Shown: in pieces, positions 1 through 9,265 of the stretch
Layout: each line of letters opens with the position of its first letter
How positions within the stretch are numbered: position 1 is the stretch's first letter
Source: Kitasatospora sp. NBC_01246
GTDB lineage: Bacteria; Actinomycetota; Actinomycetes; Streptomycetales; Streptomycetaceae
Reading direction: 5' to 3'
DNA length: 64,000 nucleotides
Assembly: GCF_036226505.1 (NCBI RefSeq)
Contig: NZ_CP108484.1
Span: forward strand, 2,852,001 to 2,916,000
Notes under the pieces: model-generated
Told to the model about the DNA's origin: nothing
Database searches by the model: none
Seen by the model: the letters and a program-made list of their open reading frames with translations, nothing else
Program-made: the position numbers and the translations under genes

Positions 1-10
1 AATGAATACT

Positions 11-94
11 CTTAAGGGCAGAAGATTTAAGAGCTAAAGTCTGCCGAGATAAAGTCTTAGCACCGGAAGACTGCGGAGTCAAAGGCTTAAGGGC
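11..94. promoter_or_regulatory. Repeat-rich regulatory region before the MarR gene
   Basis: This stretch is far more AT-rich than its surroundings. CTTAAGGGC occurs at 11-19 and 86-94, TTAAGAGC at 27-34, and TAAAGTCT at 35-42 and 50-57 (spaced 15 bp). MarR proteins usually bind short AT-rich inverted repeats in the shared promoter of their own gene and a target, so this is a plausible operator cluster. The target would lie to the left of the window. Confidence 0.5.
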
Positions 95-122
95 TGCACC
101 CCCGCGTGCGACACTGGTCCGC

Positions 123-683
123 ATGACAGCAGACAAGCCCGCGCCGGCCGCCCCCGACGAGCTGGGCATCGCCGAGCAGGTGGCCGTCTACCAGCGGGAA
201 TTCCCCACCGTGGACCCGCAGGTGGAGACCATCGTGCAGACCCTCTCCCGGGTCGCCCGGCGGATGGGCGTCTCCTACAGCCGGCAGCTGACTGTGCTGG
301 GAATCACCTCCGCCGAGTGGGAGGTGCTCAAGGCCCTGGTGGTCGCCGGGAACCCGTACCGGCTGGGGCCGGGCGAGCTGGCCAAGCGGCTCGGGCTCAC
401 CCCGGCCGCGATGACCCACCGGATCGACCGGATGGTCGCCGAGGACCTCGTCACCCGGGAGCGGGACGAGACCAACCGGGTCCGGGTGATCATCGAGCTG
501 ACCGAGAACGGCCGCGACAAGTGGCTGGAGTCGATGCGGATGGCGGCCGTCTTCGAGGAGGAGCTGCTCCAGGACGTCGTCGGCGAGGACCGCACCGTGC
601 TGTCCGCGATGCTGGCCCGGATGCTGCGCCGGATCGAGGAGAGCCAGCCCGACGCCCTCGGGCGCACCGACGACCTGGCCTGA
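123..683 (+). CDS. MarR family transcriptional regulator
   Basis: A 186-residue protein of usual MarR length. It has a helical N-terminus, then a winged helix-turn-helix at about residues 70-135 (ITSAEWEVLKAL, then LGPGELAKRLGLTPAAMTHRID and the wing with R-x-R-D-E-T-N-R-V). The motif order is typical of MarR dimers that respond to phenolic or drug-like ligands. The ATG lacks a clear Shine-Dalgarno sequence, so translation may be leaderless or start elsewhere. The upstream repeats at 11-94 look like its operator. The likely target is outside the window. The gene converges on the chitinase gene, with a strong hairpin between them. Confidence 0.88.
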   Translation: MTADKPAPAAPDELGIAEQVAVYQREFPTVDPQVETIVQTLSRVARRMGVSYSRQLTVLGITSAEWEVLKALVVAGNPYRLGPGELAKRLGLTPAAMTHRIDRMVAEDLVTRERDETNRVRVIIELTENGRDKWLESMRMAAVFEEELLQDVVGEDRTVLSAMLARMLRRIEESQPDALGRTDDLA

Positions 684-743
684 GCCCGACGGGCCGGTGG
701 GCCGGGTGGCCGGGCGGCCCGCCACGGGCCCGGGAACGTGGAA

Positions 744-784
744 AGTCCGGCCCGCCGGGGTGTCGTCCCCCGGCGGGCCGGACT
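744..784. terminator. Bidirectional hairpin terminator
   Basis: A perfect 17-bp stem (744-760 with 768-784) around a 7-nt loop lies between the convergent marR-type gene and the chitinase gene. Its position and symmetry fit termination from both sides, although no U-tract is present, as is common in streptomycetes. Confidence 0.75.
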
Positions 785-884
785 CGTGGTGCGAGGGTCC
801 GTCAGGGCCCTCAGATCTTCAGGTACTGCTCAGGTGCGCGGGCCCGCGGACGGCCGGGCACCTGAACGGTGGAGCGGTACGGCC

Positions 885-2699
<1,815 letters not shown>

Positions 2700-2901
2700 G
2701 GGTGCGTGACTCCTGGTTGTGGGGGATCCGCCGCGCCTGGCGGGCTCGTACGGGGTGGGGCCGTACGACCAGGGCATGACAGAACGGGGGAAAGGGAATC
2801 GAGCGGGTACATGCCTGACGGACACCGGGATATGCCGAACCGGCGCCCGCGGCCACAGACCGCTGACGCCGGTTCAGGGGCTCCCTGCACCTGTGGATTA
2901 A

Positions 2902-2917
2902 AATGGACTAGACCAAC
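2902..2917. promoter_or_regulatory. Candidate DasR-responsive element (dre)
   Basis: The sequence AATGGACTAGACCAAC matches the 16-bp dre consensus ACTGGTCTAGACCAGT at 12 positions, including TGG, CTAGACCA and the palindromic centre. It lies about 200 bp before the chitinase start. DasR is the GntR-family regulator of chitin and N-acetylglucosamine use in streptomycetes. The match is seen directly; binding is inferred. Confidence 0.75.
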
Positions 2918-2997
2918 TCGCCCGTCAAGGGGTGATGTTGAGGCTTGAGTCGCGCTTAAGGTTGGCCCCCGCCGGGCCGGCCCCGCTGACCTGCGGA

Positions 2998-3639
2998 TCA
3001 GTACCGGACGGCGTTGGCCACCACGACCTTCACCGAGCCGGAGAGGTCGCGGTTGCTCCGGGCGGTGGCCTGGGCGGTCTGCCCGGCGGCCACGTCCGGA
3101 ACGGTCACCGCCGTCGCGTCCAGGACATTGCCGGAGTCGTCGGTGAAGTTGACCTGAATCACGTACCGGTTGGACTGCTGCTCGTGGTTGGCGACGGAGA
3201 GCGTCGCCTCGGCCTTGCCGTCCGAGCCGATCGTCACCCCGCTCACCGTGACGTCCCCCTTGGCGTCCAGCCCGCCCTTGACGTTCGAGACCGCCGAGGA
3301 GGCCGCCGCCTGTGCCGAGGCGGCCACCGACGCCACCGCGGAGGAGGCCGCCGAGGAGAGCCCGCTCGCGGCCGACTCCACGGCCGAGGCGGCGGCGGAG
3401 GCGGCGGCCGAGAGGCCCGACTGGACCGCGCCGGCGGCCGAGGAGACGGCCTTGCTCGGCTCGCTGTCCGAGGAGCAGCCGGCCAGCGCCGCCGTGCCCA
3501 GGGCGGCCGCGGCCAGGACACCGGCCACCGCCCGGCGGGGACGGCGCACCACCGCGGCGGTGACGTCCTGGGCGGTGGTGCGGGTCGGGTGGGTCGGGCC
3601 GGTCGGGCGGTTCGCCCGGGTCGGCGACTGGCGGTCCAT
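2998..3639 (-). CDS. Ala/Ser-rich lipoprotein of unknown function
   Basis: A 213-residue predicted lipoprotein. After a basic N-terminus and hydrophobic stretch, the lipobox LAGC is followed by SSDSEPSK. Residues of about 80-140 are almost pure Ala and Ser with regular spacing, likely helical or a cell-wall spacer. The C-terminal domain (DVTVSGVTIG to VKVVVANAVRY) looks like a beta-sandwich of the FxLYD type, with conserved phrases on NRYVIQVNF and GNVLDATAVTV. The ATG at 3639 has GAGGA upstream. It probably sits on the outer membrane face with its globular domain in the wall. I do not recognise a specific function. Confidence 0.75.
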   Translation of the reverse strand: MDRQSPTRANRPTGPTHPTRTTAQDVTAAVVRRPRRAVAGVLAAAALGTAALAGCSSDSEPSKAVSSAAGAVQSGLSAAASAAASAVESAASGLSSAASSAVASVAASAQAAASSAVSNVKGGLDAKGDVTVSGVTIGSDGKAEATLSVANHEQQSNRYVIQVNFTDDSGNVLDATAVTVPDVAAGQTAQATARSNRDLSGSVKVVVANAVRY

Positions 3640-3861
3640 GGGTCCTCGATTCTGCGCGTCGTCGTCCGCGCTGCTTCGTCTCCGCGCTGCGGCGGCTCTG
3701 CTCCGGCTCGGCGCCGGGCTGCCCGGCACACCTCACGCCCACCCTCCGAGGGCGCGACCGCGCCCGCCAACAGGGTGGGCATCCGGGTGAGGGTCGCGGC
3801 GGGCCGCGACCGCGGGGTTCCGCGCACCGCCCCCGGCGCGCGGAACTCCGGTGGGGCGGTT

Positions 3862-4422
3862 TCAGGACAGCCCCGAGCCCTCCTGCGTCTGCGCCTCCAC
3901 GGCGGCCCGCTCCTCGCGCAGCCGCACCACGTGCCGGCGGCGGGCCACCACGCCGTACGCCGAGGCGGCGCTCGCGGCGAACGCCACCAGGCCCACCCAG
4001 GGCCGGTCGAAGGCGTGGCCGGTCAGGTGGTCGAGCGAGTACCGCCCCGGGCCCGCCAGCCCCAGCGCGAGCCCGGTCGCCCCCAGGAACGCCGGGTACT
4101 CGTAGCCGCCCGACATCACGAAGAAGCCGGACGGGGCGTGCACCGCGACCGCGCCCGCCATGGTGCCGGCCACCACCGCGCCGGCCGCCGGGGTGGCCAG
4201 CCCGGCCACCAGCAGCGCGCCGCCGCCGGCCTCGCCGAGGCCGGCCGCCAGGGCGCTCTGCCGGGCCGGGTGGAAGCCCATGTGCTCCATCGCCTGGGTG
4301 GTGCCCTCCAGGCCGCCGCCACCGAACCAGCCGAACAGCTTCTGGGTGCCGTGCGCGATCAGCACCCCGCCGACGGCGCCGCGCAGGGCCAGCAGGCCGA
4401 GATCCTTACGGTTCAGACACAT
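3862..4422 (-). CDS. DoxX family membrane protein
   Basis: A 186-residue integral membrane protein with four hydrophobic segments. Family signatures include LALRGAVGGVLIAHGTQKLFGWFGGGG near the start and GLGEAGGGALLVAGLATPAAG in the middle. DoxX-like proteins are small quinone-associated or redox-linked membrane proteins; the actinobacterial ones have no settled role. The ATG at 4422 follows a GAGGA ribosome site. The upstream region carries a 22-bp direct repeat and is shared with the divergent barstar-like gene. Confidence 0.85.
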   Translation of the reverse strand: MCLNRKDLGLLALRGAVGGVLIAHGTQKLFGWFGGGGLEGTTQAMEHMGFHPARQSALAAGLGEAGGGALLVAGLATPAAGAVVAGTMAGAVAVHAPSGFFVMSGGYEYPAFLGATGLALGLAGPGRYSLDHLTGHAFDRPWVGLVAFAASAASAYGVVARRRHVVRLREERAAVEAQTQEGSGLS

Positions 4423-4429
4423 GTCGAGT

Positions 4430-4474
4430 CCTCGTTCCAGCGGAGGTGATCCCCTCGTTCCAGCGGAGGTGATC
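4430..4474. repeat. 22-bp tandem direct repeat in the doxX promoter
   Basis: CCTCGTTCCAGCGGAGGTGATC occurs at 4430-4451 and again at 4453-4474, a period of 23 bp. On the doxX strand each copy contains GGAAC and the downstream copy abuts the ribosome site, so the duplication may have copied a promoter or operator element. Confidence 0.8.
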
Positions 4475-4562
4475 CGGCTTCCATAGGAGCCGAAAGGGCG
4501 GGCCGGCTCGACCCGGGGCCGCCATCCGGGCGAACATCGGAGCACCGAGGAATGGAGGAACG

Positions 4563-4883
4563 ATGGCCACCGACCCGCCCGCGCCGCCGCCCGCCTACCA
4601 GCTGGACGGCCACGCGATCACCGACCGCGTCGCGTTCTACACCGCCCTGGGCGCCGCCCTGAACGGCCCCGGCGGCTACTACGGCAGCAACCTCGACGCA
4701 CTGGCCGACTGCCTGCACGGCGGCTTCGGGCCCGCTCCCCCGTTCACCCTGGTCTGGCGGGACGCCGGCACCGCCCGGCGGCACCTCACGGGCACCGTCG
4801 TCATCGGCGGGCGGCGGCTGAGCTACTTCGACGCGATCCTCGACACCCTGCGCACCGAGGGCGTGGCGGTCGAACTGCGCTGA
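4563..4883 (+). CDS. Barstar-like RNase inhibitor family protein
   Basis: A 106-residue protein with the barstar fold signature: LDGHAITDRVAFYTALGAAL followed by GPGGYYGSNLDALADCL and a C-terminal FDAILDTLR. Barstar proteins bind and block barnase-type ribonucleases. No barnase-like gene is adjacent, so it may be an orphan inhibitor acting on a nuclease made elsewhere or a toxin received from neighbours. The start has GGAGGAACG just upstream. It is divergent from doxX and precedes the MarC-like gene by 22 bp. Confidence 0.85.
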   Translation: MATDPPAPPPAYQLDGHAITDRVAFYTALGAALNGPGGYYGSNLDALADCLHGGFGPAPPFTLVWRDAGTARRHLTGTVVIGGRRLSYFDAILDTLRTEGVAVELR

Positions 4884-4905
4884 GCGTCCCGATCATGCTT
4901 GGCCC

Positions 4906-5541
4906 ATGTTCGTCTTCAACCTGAGCAGCGCGTTCATCGCCTTCTTCGCCGTCGTGGGCCCGCCGAAGGTCCTGCTGTCCTTCGCCCGGCTGGCCGCCAC
5001 CCGCAGCACCCACGAACTGCGGCGGCTGGCGGCCTGGAGTTCCCTGATCACCGCCCTGATCGGCCTGGTGCTCGCCTACAGCGCGGACTTCGTGACCTCG
5101 CTGTTCCACATCAGCGACCAGTCGCTGCAACTGGCCGGCGGGACGATCTTCTTCGTCTACGCCGTCGCCCTGGTCCTCGGCATCCACCTCGGCGCCGGCA
5201 CCGGCGAGGACGACGACCACCTGCCGAACCCGATGGTGGACGGCATCCGCGAACTGATGCTCCCGTACGTGGCCAGCCCGCTGGCGGTCACCGCGGTGCT
5301 GGTGGGCTCGCTCAGCAAGGACGACTGGGGCTGGCGGACCACCGTCGTCGGTGCCTACCTCGCCGTGGTGGCGATCAACTACATCTGCGTGGCGGCGCTC
5401 GCCCCGCTGATGCGACGCACCCACCGGACGTCGCTGGAGGTGCTCTCCCGGCTGCTCGGCCTGCTGCTGGCGGCGGTCGGCGTGGAGCTGTTCCTGAACG
5501 GCCTGGCGGGGCTGGGACTGCACCTGCCCGAGGCGCACTGA
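4906..5541 (+). CDS. MarC family integral membrane protein
   Basis: A 211-residue protein with about six membrane segments, matching the MarC/YchE family: an N-terminal FFAVVGPPKVLLSFARL block, a second ALIGLVLAYSADF segment and a C-terminal LLGLLLAAVGVELFLNGL segment. The transport role of the family is unproven; early links to multiple antibiotic resistance were not upheld. It may be co-transcribed with the barstar-like gene, only 22 bp upstream. Confidence 0.85.
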   Translation: MFVFNLSSAFIAFFAVVGPPKVLLSFARLAATRSTHELRRLAAWSSLITALIGLVLAYSADFVTSLFHISDQSLQLAGGTIFFVYAVALVLGIHLGAGTGEDDDHLPNPMVDGIRELMLPYVASPLAVTAVLVGSLSKDDWGWRTTVVGAYLAVVAINYICVAALAPLMRRTHRTSLEVLSRLLGLLLAAVGVELFLNGLAGLGLHLPEAH

Positions 5542-5566
5542 GGGCGGCGCGGCGCCGGCGCGGGCG

Positions 5567-6001
5567 TCAGGGCGCGACCACCGGCCGCCAGGGCACCGGG
5601 CTGGAGAGGATCATCGAGCTGGCCGGCTGCCCATAGCCGCCGAGGCGGTCGATCAGTGCCTCGAAGGCGGCCATCGCGGGGACCGCCACCAGCAGCACGC
5701 AGCAGGCCCCGCCGGTCACCCGGTGCAGTTGGAGGACCTCCGGCCACCGCGGCACCTCCGGGTCGCGCAGCACGCAGCGCGGGCCGTAGCACTGGAGCTG
5801 GACCAGCGCGGTGATCGGCAGCCCGGCCCGGGCGGGGTCGACGTGGGCGTGGTACCCGCTGATCACCCCCTCGGCCTCCAACCGGCGCACCCGTTCGGCG
5901 ACGGCGGGTGCGGAGAGGCTCACCCGGCGGGAGAGTTCGTTGTACGAGAGCCGGGCATCGGCCTGCAGCTCGGCCAGCAGGCGGCGGTCGACGGCGTCCA
6001 T
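5567..6001 (-). CDS. Lrp/AsnC family regulator, likely controlling kynA-kynU
   Basis: A 144-residue single-unit Lrp/AsnC protein: an N-terminal helix-turn-helix (MDAVDRRLLAELQADARLSYNELSRRV, then SAPAVAERVRRLEAEGVISGY) and a C-terminal RAM ligand domain. The ATG at 6001 is the classical Lrp start; upstream in-frame extension has no domain character. The gene is divergent from kynA across 234 bp. Lrp/AsnC regulators that sense kynurenine control kyn genes in other bacteria (KynR), so tryptophan or kynurenine sensing is a reasonable inference. Confidence 0.88.
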   Translation of the reverse strand: MDAVDRRLLAELQADARLSYNELSRRVSLSAPAVAERVRRLEAEGVISGYHAHVDPARAGLPITALVQLQCYGPRCVLRDPEVPRWPEVLQLHRVTGGACCVLLVAVPAMAAFEALIDRLGGYGQPASSMILSSPVPWRPVVAP

Positions 6002-6235
6002 GGCGGCTCCCGGAGAGGTTGATCGACTGGCTGGATCCCGCTCTTTTGCGATCGTAAAGGGAATCGGTGGGAAGACCTCTCGATCGGCAGGTCCGGCTGC
6101 GGTTGCCGTGCCCGGTGCCCATTCAAGAGGGGGCAGTGACCGCCGCACAATGGGGCCCCGGCCACTACGGACCAGCAGGCGGCCGCGTCACCGGTAGGGC
6201 GGCATCCGCCGGCCGGGTCATCAGGAGGGATCGGG

Positions 6236-7066
6236 ATGGGGCACGACACGGTGGAGACACCCAACCTGTCGTTCGGTCGGGGCGGTGAGCCGGGTCGGGG
6301 CACCCCCTACGCCCGGTACGCGCGCCTGGAGGAGCTGCACAGCCTGCAGCAGCCGCGCAGCAAGGTCCCGGCCGAGCTGTCGTTCATCGTCACCACCCAG
6401 GTGATGGAGCTGCTCTTCGGCCTGCTCCGGCACGAGTGGACGCTGGCCCAGCAGGCCATGCGCGAGGACGACCTGCCGGCCGCGCTGGCCGCGCTGCGGC
6501 GCGGCACCCATGTGCAGGACGTCCTGGTGGAGTCCTGGGACCTGCTGGCGACCATGACCCCGCAGGAGTTCAACGCCTTCCGCTCGGTGTTCGGCGAGGC
6601 CTCCGGGTTCCAGTCATCGGCCTTCCTGCACCTGGAGTTCCTGCTGGGCAACAAGAACGCCGGCCTGCTTCGGATGTACGACGAGATACCCGAGACGCGG
6701 GCCGAGCTGAGCGAGGCGCTGCGCGCCCCCGGTCTGTACGACGACGCCCTGGCGCTGCTCGCCCGGCGCGGACTGGCGGTGCCGCACGAGCCCTCCGAGC
6801 AGCGGCACCGGGCCGATCCGGCCGTGGAGGCCGCCTGGCGGCAGGTCTACGCCGACCCCGCGCACGCGGCGCTGCAGCCGCTCGCCGAAGCGCTGCTGGA
6901 CGTCGCCGAGCGGGTCACCCGCTGGCGCCAGCGGCACCTGGCCGCGGTGAAGCGCGCGATGGGCGCCAAGCCCGGCTCGGGCGGCTCCAGCGGCCTCACC
7001 TGGCTGCGCAAGGCCGCCGAGCAGGACGTGTTCCCCGAGCTGTGGACCGTACGGGACGAGCTGTGA
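6236..7066 (+). CDS. kynA: Tryptophan 2,3-dioxygenase
   Basis: A 276-residue haem enzyme that opens the indole ring of L-tryptophan with O2 to give N-formylkynurenine, the first step of the kynurenine pathway. Family landmarks are ELSFIVTTQVMELLF, the FGEASGFQSSAFLHLEFLLGNKN block, and the C-terminal WRQRH with His234 as the expected axial haem ligand, followed by GAKPGSGGSSG. The ATG at 6236 follows AGGAGGG. Its stop overlaps the kynU start by 4 nt, so the two are translationally coupled. No formamidase gene is visible here; it must be elsewhere. Confidence 0.95.
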   Translation: MGHDTVETPNLSFGRGGEPGRGTPYARYARLEELHSLQQPRSKVPAELSFIVTTQVMELLFGLLRHEWTLAQQAMREDDLPAALAALRRGTHVQDVLVESWDLLATMTPQEFNAFRSVFGEASGFQSSAFLHLEFLLGNKNAGLLRMYDEIPETRAELSEALRAPGLYDDALALLARRGLAVPHEPSEQRHRADPAVEAAWRQVYADPAHAALQPLAEALLDVAERVTRWRQRHLAAVKRAMGAKPGSGGSSGLTWLRKAAEQDVFPELWTVRDEL

Positions 7067-8319
7067 GCGAGAGAGTGGGCAGGACGTTGGGCATCATGAC
7101 GCGCGAGGAGTGCGCGGCGCTGGACGCCGTCGACCCGCTGGCGGCGTTCCGCAAGGAGTTCGCCCTGCCCGAGGGCGTCGTCTACCTGGACGGGAACTCG
7201 CTCGGAGCGCTGCCGGCCCGCACCCCGGAGCGGGTGCGGCAGGTCGTCGAGGAGGAGTGGGGCCGCGAGCTGATCCGCAGCTGGAACGAGGCCGGCTGGT
7301 TCGAGCAGCCCTACCGGCTCGGCCGACGGATCGCGCCGCTGATCGGGGCCGGCCCCGAGGAGGTCGTGGTCTGCGACACCACCTCGGTCAACCTGTTCAA
7401 GGTGCTGACGGCCGCGCTGCGGCTGCGCCCCGGCCGGCACACGGTGCTCGGTGACGGCGCGGCCTTCCCCACCGACCTCTACATCGCCGAGGGCGTGACC
7501 GGGCTGTTCGAGGGCGCGCGCAGCGTGCTGACCACCCCCGGGGAGCTCGACCGGCACCTGGACGCGGACGTCGCCGTCGTCGTCCTCTCGCATGTGGACT
7601 ACCGCACCGGCGAGCTGCTGGACATGCCCGGGATCACCGCCCGGGTGCAGGCCGCGGGCGCCCTGATGATCTGGGACGTCTGCCACTCGGTGGGCGCCCT
7701 GCCGATCGAACTCGACGCGAGCAACGCGGACTTCGCGGTCGGCTGCACCTACAAGTACCTGAACGCCGGCCCCGGCGCGCCGGCCTTCCTGTACGTGGCC
7801 CGGCGCCACCTCGCGGCCGGCCCGCGGCAGCCGCTGAGCGGCTGGTTCGGCCACGCCCGCCCGTTCGCCTTCGAGCCCGGGTACGACCCGAGGGAGGGCA
7901 TCGGGCGCTTCCTGACCAGCTCGCCCTCGCTGCTCGGCCAGGCCGCGCTGGGCACCAGCCTGGACATCTGGGAGCGCGCCGACCTGGACGCGGTACGGGC
8001 GAAGAGCCTGGCCCTGACCGACCTCTTCATCGCGCTGGTGGAGGGGCTGGAGGGGATCGAGGTGGCCACCCCGCGCGAGCACGCCCGGCGCGGCAGCCAG
8101 GTCGCTCTGCGGCACGCCGACGGCTACCCGGTGGTGCAGGCGCTGATCGAGCGCGGGGTGATCGGGGACTTCCGCGCACCGGACCTCATGCGCTTCGGCT
8201 TCACCCCGCTGTACCTGTCGTACGTGGACGTCTGGGACGCCGCGCGGCAACTGGCCGAGGTGCTGGAGACCGGCGAGTGGCGGGCGGAGCGGTTCGGCCG
8301 GCGCGGCGAGGTGACCTGA
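7063..8319 (+). CDS. kynU: Kynureninase
   Basis: A 418-residue PLP-dependent enzyme that cleaves kynurenine to anthranilate and alanine. Seen: YLDGNSLGALP, WNEAGWF, SHVDYRTGELLDM, WDVCHSVGALPIEL and the PLP lysine in CTYKYLNAGPGAPAF (Lys231). GTG at 7063 overlaps the kynA stop (GTGA) and is preferred; ATG at 7096 is an in-frame alternative that would shorten the protein by 11 residues. Together with kynA the operon diverts tryptophan to anthranilate, which in actinomycetes can feed peptide antibiotics or siderophores as well as catabolism. Confidence 0.95.
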   Translation: MSERVGRTLGIMTREECAALDAVDPLAAFRKEFALPEGVVYLDGNSLGALPARTPERVRQVVEEEWGRELIRSWNEAGWFEQPYRLGRRIAPLIGAGPEEVVVCDTTSVNLFKVLTAALRLRPGRHTVLGDGAAFPTDLYIAEGVTGLFEGARSVLTTPGELDRHLDADVAVVVLSHVDYRTGELLDMPGITARVQAAGALMIWDVCHSVGALPIELDASNADFAVGCTYKYLNAGPGAPAFLYVARRHLAAGPRQPLSGWFGHARPFAFEPGYDPREGIGRFLTSSPSLLGQAALGTSLDIWERADLDAVRAKSLALTDLFIALVEGLEGIEVATPREHARRGSQVALRHADGYPVVQALIERGVIGDFRAPDLMRFGFTPLYLSYVDVWDAARQLAEVLETGEWRAERFGRRGEVT

Positions 8320-8494
8320 CCGGAGCGGACCGGGGCCGGCTCCGGTGCGGGGCCGGCTCCGGTGCGCACCGGCTCCGGTGCGGGGCCGACGCCGGAGCCG
8401 GGTCGGCGGTTCGGCCGCGGTTCGGCTGCGGTTCGGCGCCAACCAGGGCGGGCAACACCTTCTATGACTGGACATCAGGTCCTAGGGGGAGCAG

Positions 8495-8992
8495 ATGAAC
8501 TTCGAGCTCGGTCCGCTGAAGCCCGGACCCGGCCAACTGATCGTCGGCCTGATCTGCTTCCTCCTGATGGTCCGGGTGCTGGGCCGCCGGGTGCTCCCGC
8601 GGATCGAGCGGCTCCAGGCCGATCGCCGGGACGCCACCGAGGGCGGCGTGGAGCGGGCCGAGGCGCTCCACGCCGAGGCGGACCGCGTCTACGAGGCCTA
8701 CCGGAACGAACTGGCGGACGCGCGGCACGAGGCGGCGCGGATCCGGCAGGAGGCCGCCGAACAGGGCGCGGCCGCCATCGCGGCGGCCCGCGAGGACGGG
8801 GTCCGGGAGCGCGACCGGCTGGTCGCCGAGGCCCACGCCCGGATCACCGTCGACCAGGCACTCGCGGCCGTCGCCCTCCGGCAGGACGTCGGCGAACTGG
8901 CGGTCGACCTGGCCGGCCGGATCGTCGGCGAGTCGCTGGCGGCCGTCGCCGCCGAGCGCGACACGGTGGAGCGCTTCTTCGCCGAGCACTGA
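8495..8992 (+). CDS. Stand-alone F-type ATP synthase subunit b-like protein
   Basis: A 165-residue protein that reads as a full F0 subunit b: an N-terminal membrane anchor (LIVGLICFLLMVRVLGRRVLPRIERL), then a long charged coiled coil (DATEGGVERAEALHAEADRVYEAYRNEL, ARHEAARIRQEA) and the C-terminal AGRIVGESL block that contacts F1. In normal genomes b is encoded inside the atpBEFHAGDC operon; no other atp gene is near. It is probably a paralogue that swaps into the stator or has a new role. A strong ribosome site (GGGGGAGCAG) precedes the ATG. The perfect palindrome at 9137-9200 follows the gene. Confidence 0.88.
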   Translation: MNFELGPLKPGPGQLIVGLICFLLMVRVLGRRVLPRIERLQADRRDATEGGVERAEALHAEADRVYEAYRNELADARHEAARIRQEAAEQGAAAIAAAREDGVRERDRLVAEAHARITVDQALAAVALRQDVGELAVDLAGRIVGESLAAVAAERDTVERFFAEH

Positions 8993-9136
8993 GCCGGTGC
9001 GGCGCACGCCCGTTCGCACCGGCCGAACGGCCCCGCACCCGCCAGGGCGGGCCTGCCCGGGCCGGTCGATCCGGTGGCCAGCTCAGATCACCGCAGGTCA
9101 CCGCAGGGCAGCCCCCGGACCGGGGCCCCGGCCGAC

Positions 9137-9200
9137 GGCGCCGGAGCTCCGTCGGGTCGCCCGGTCGGCCGACCGGGCGACCCGACGGAGCTCCGGCGCC
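9137..9200. terminator. Perfect 64-bp palindrome (32-bp arms, no loop)
   Basis: Bases 9137-9168 are exactly the reverse complement of 9169-9200. It sits between the convergent b-subunit-like gene and the surface protein gene, so a bidirectional terminator is the simplest reading. The arm length and complete lack of a loop are well beyond ordinary terminators, and cruciform formation is possible. Confidence 0.85.
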
Positions 9201-9265
9201 TCGGCGGTCAGGCGCCTCGGTCCGGTGGGGCCTGCGGGTCTGGTGGGGCCTGCAGGCCCTGCGGG

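Noticed and set aside
4563-4883. Barstar-like gene as part of a toxin-antitoxin pair
   Set aside because: Neighbouring DoxX and MarC-like genes are not ribonucleases, and no barnase-like sequence lies within several kb.
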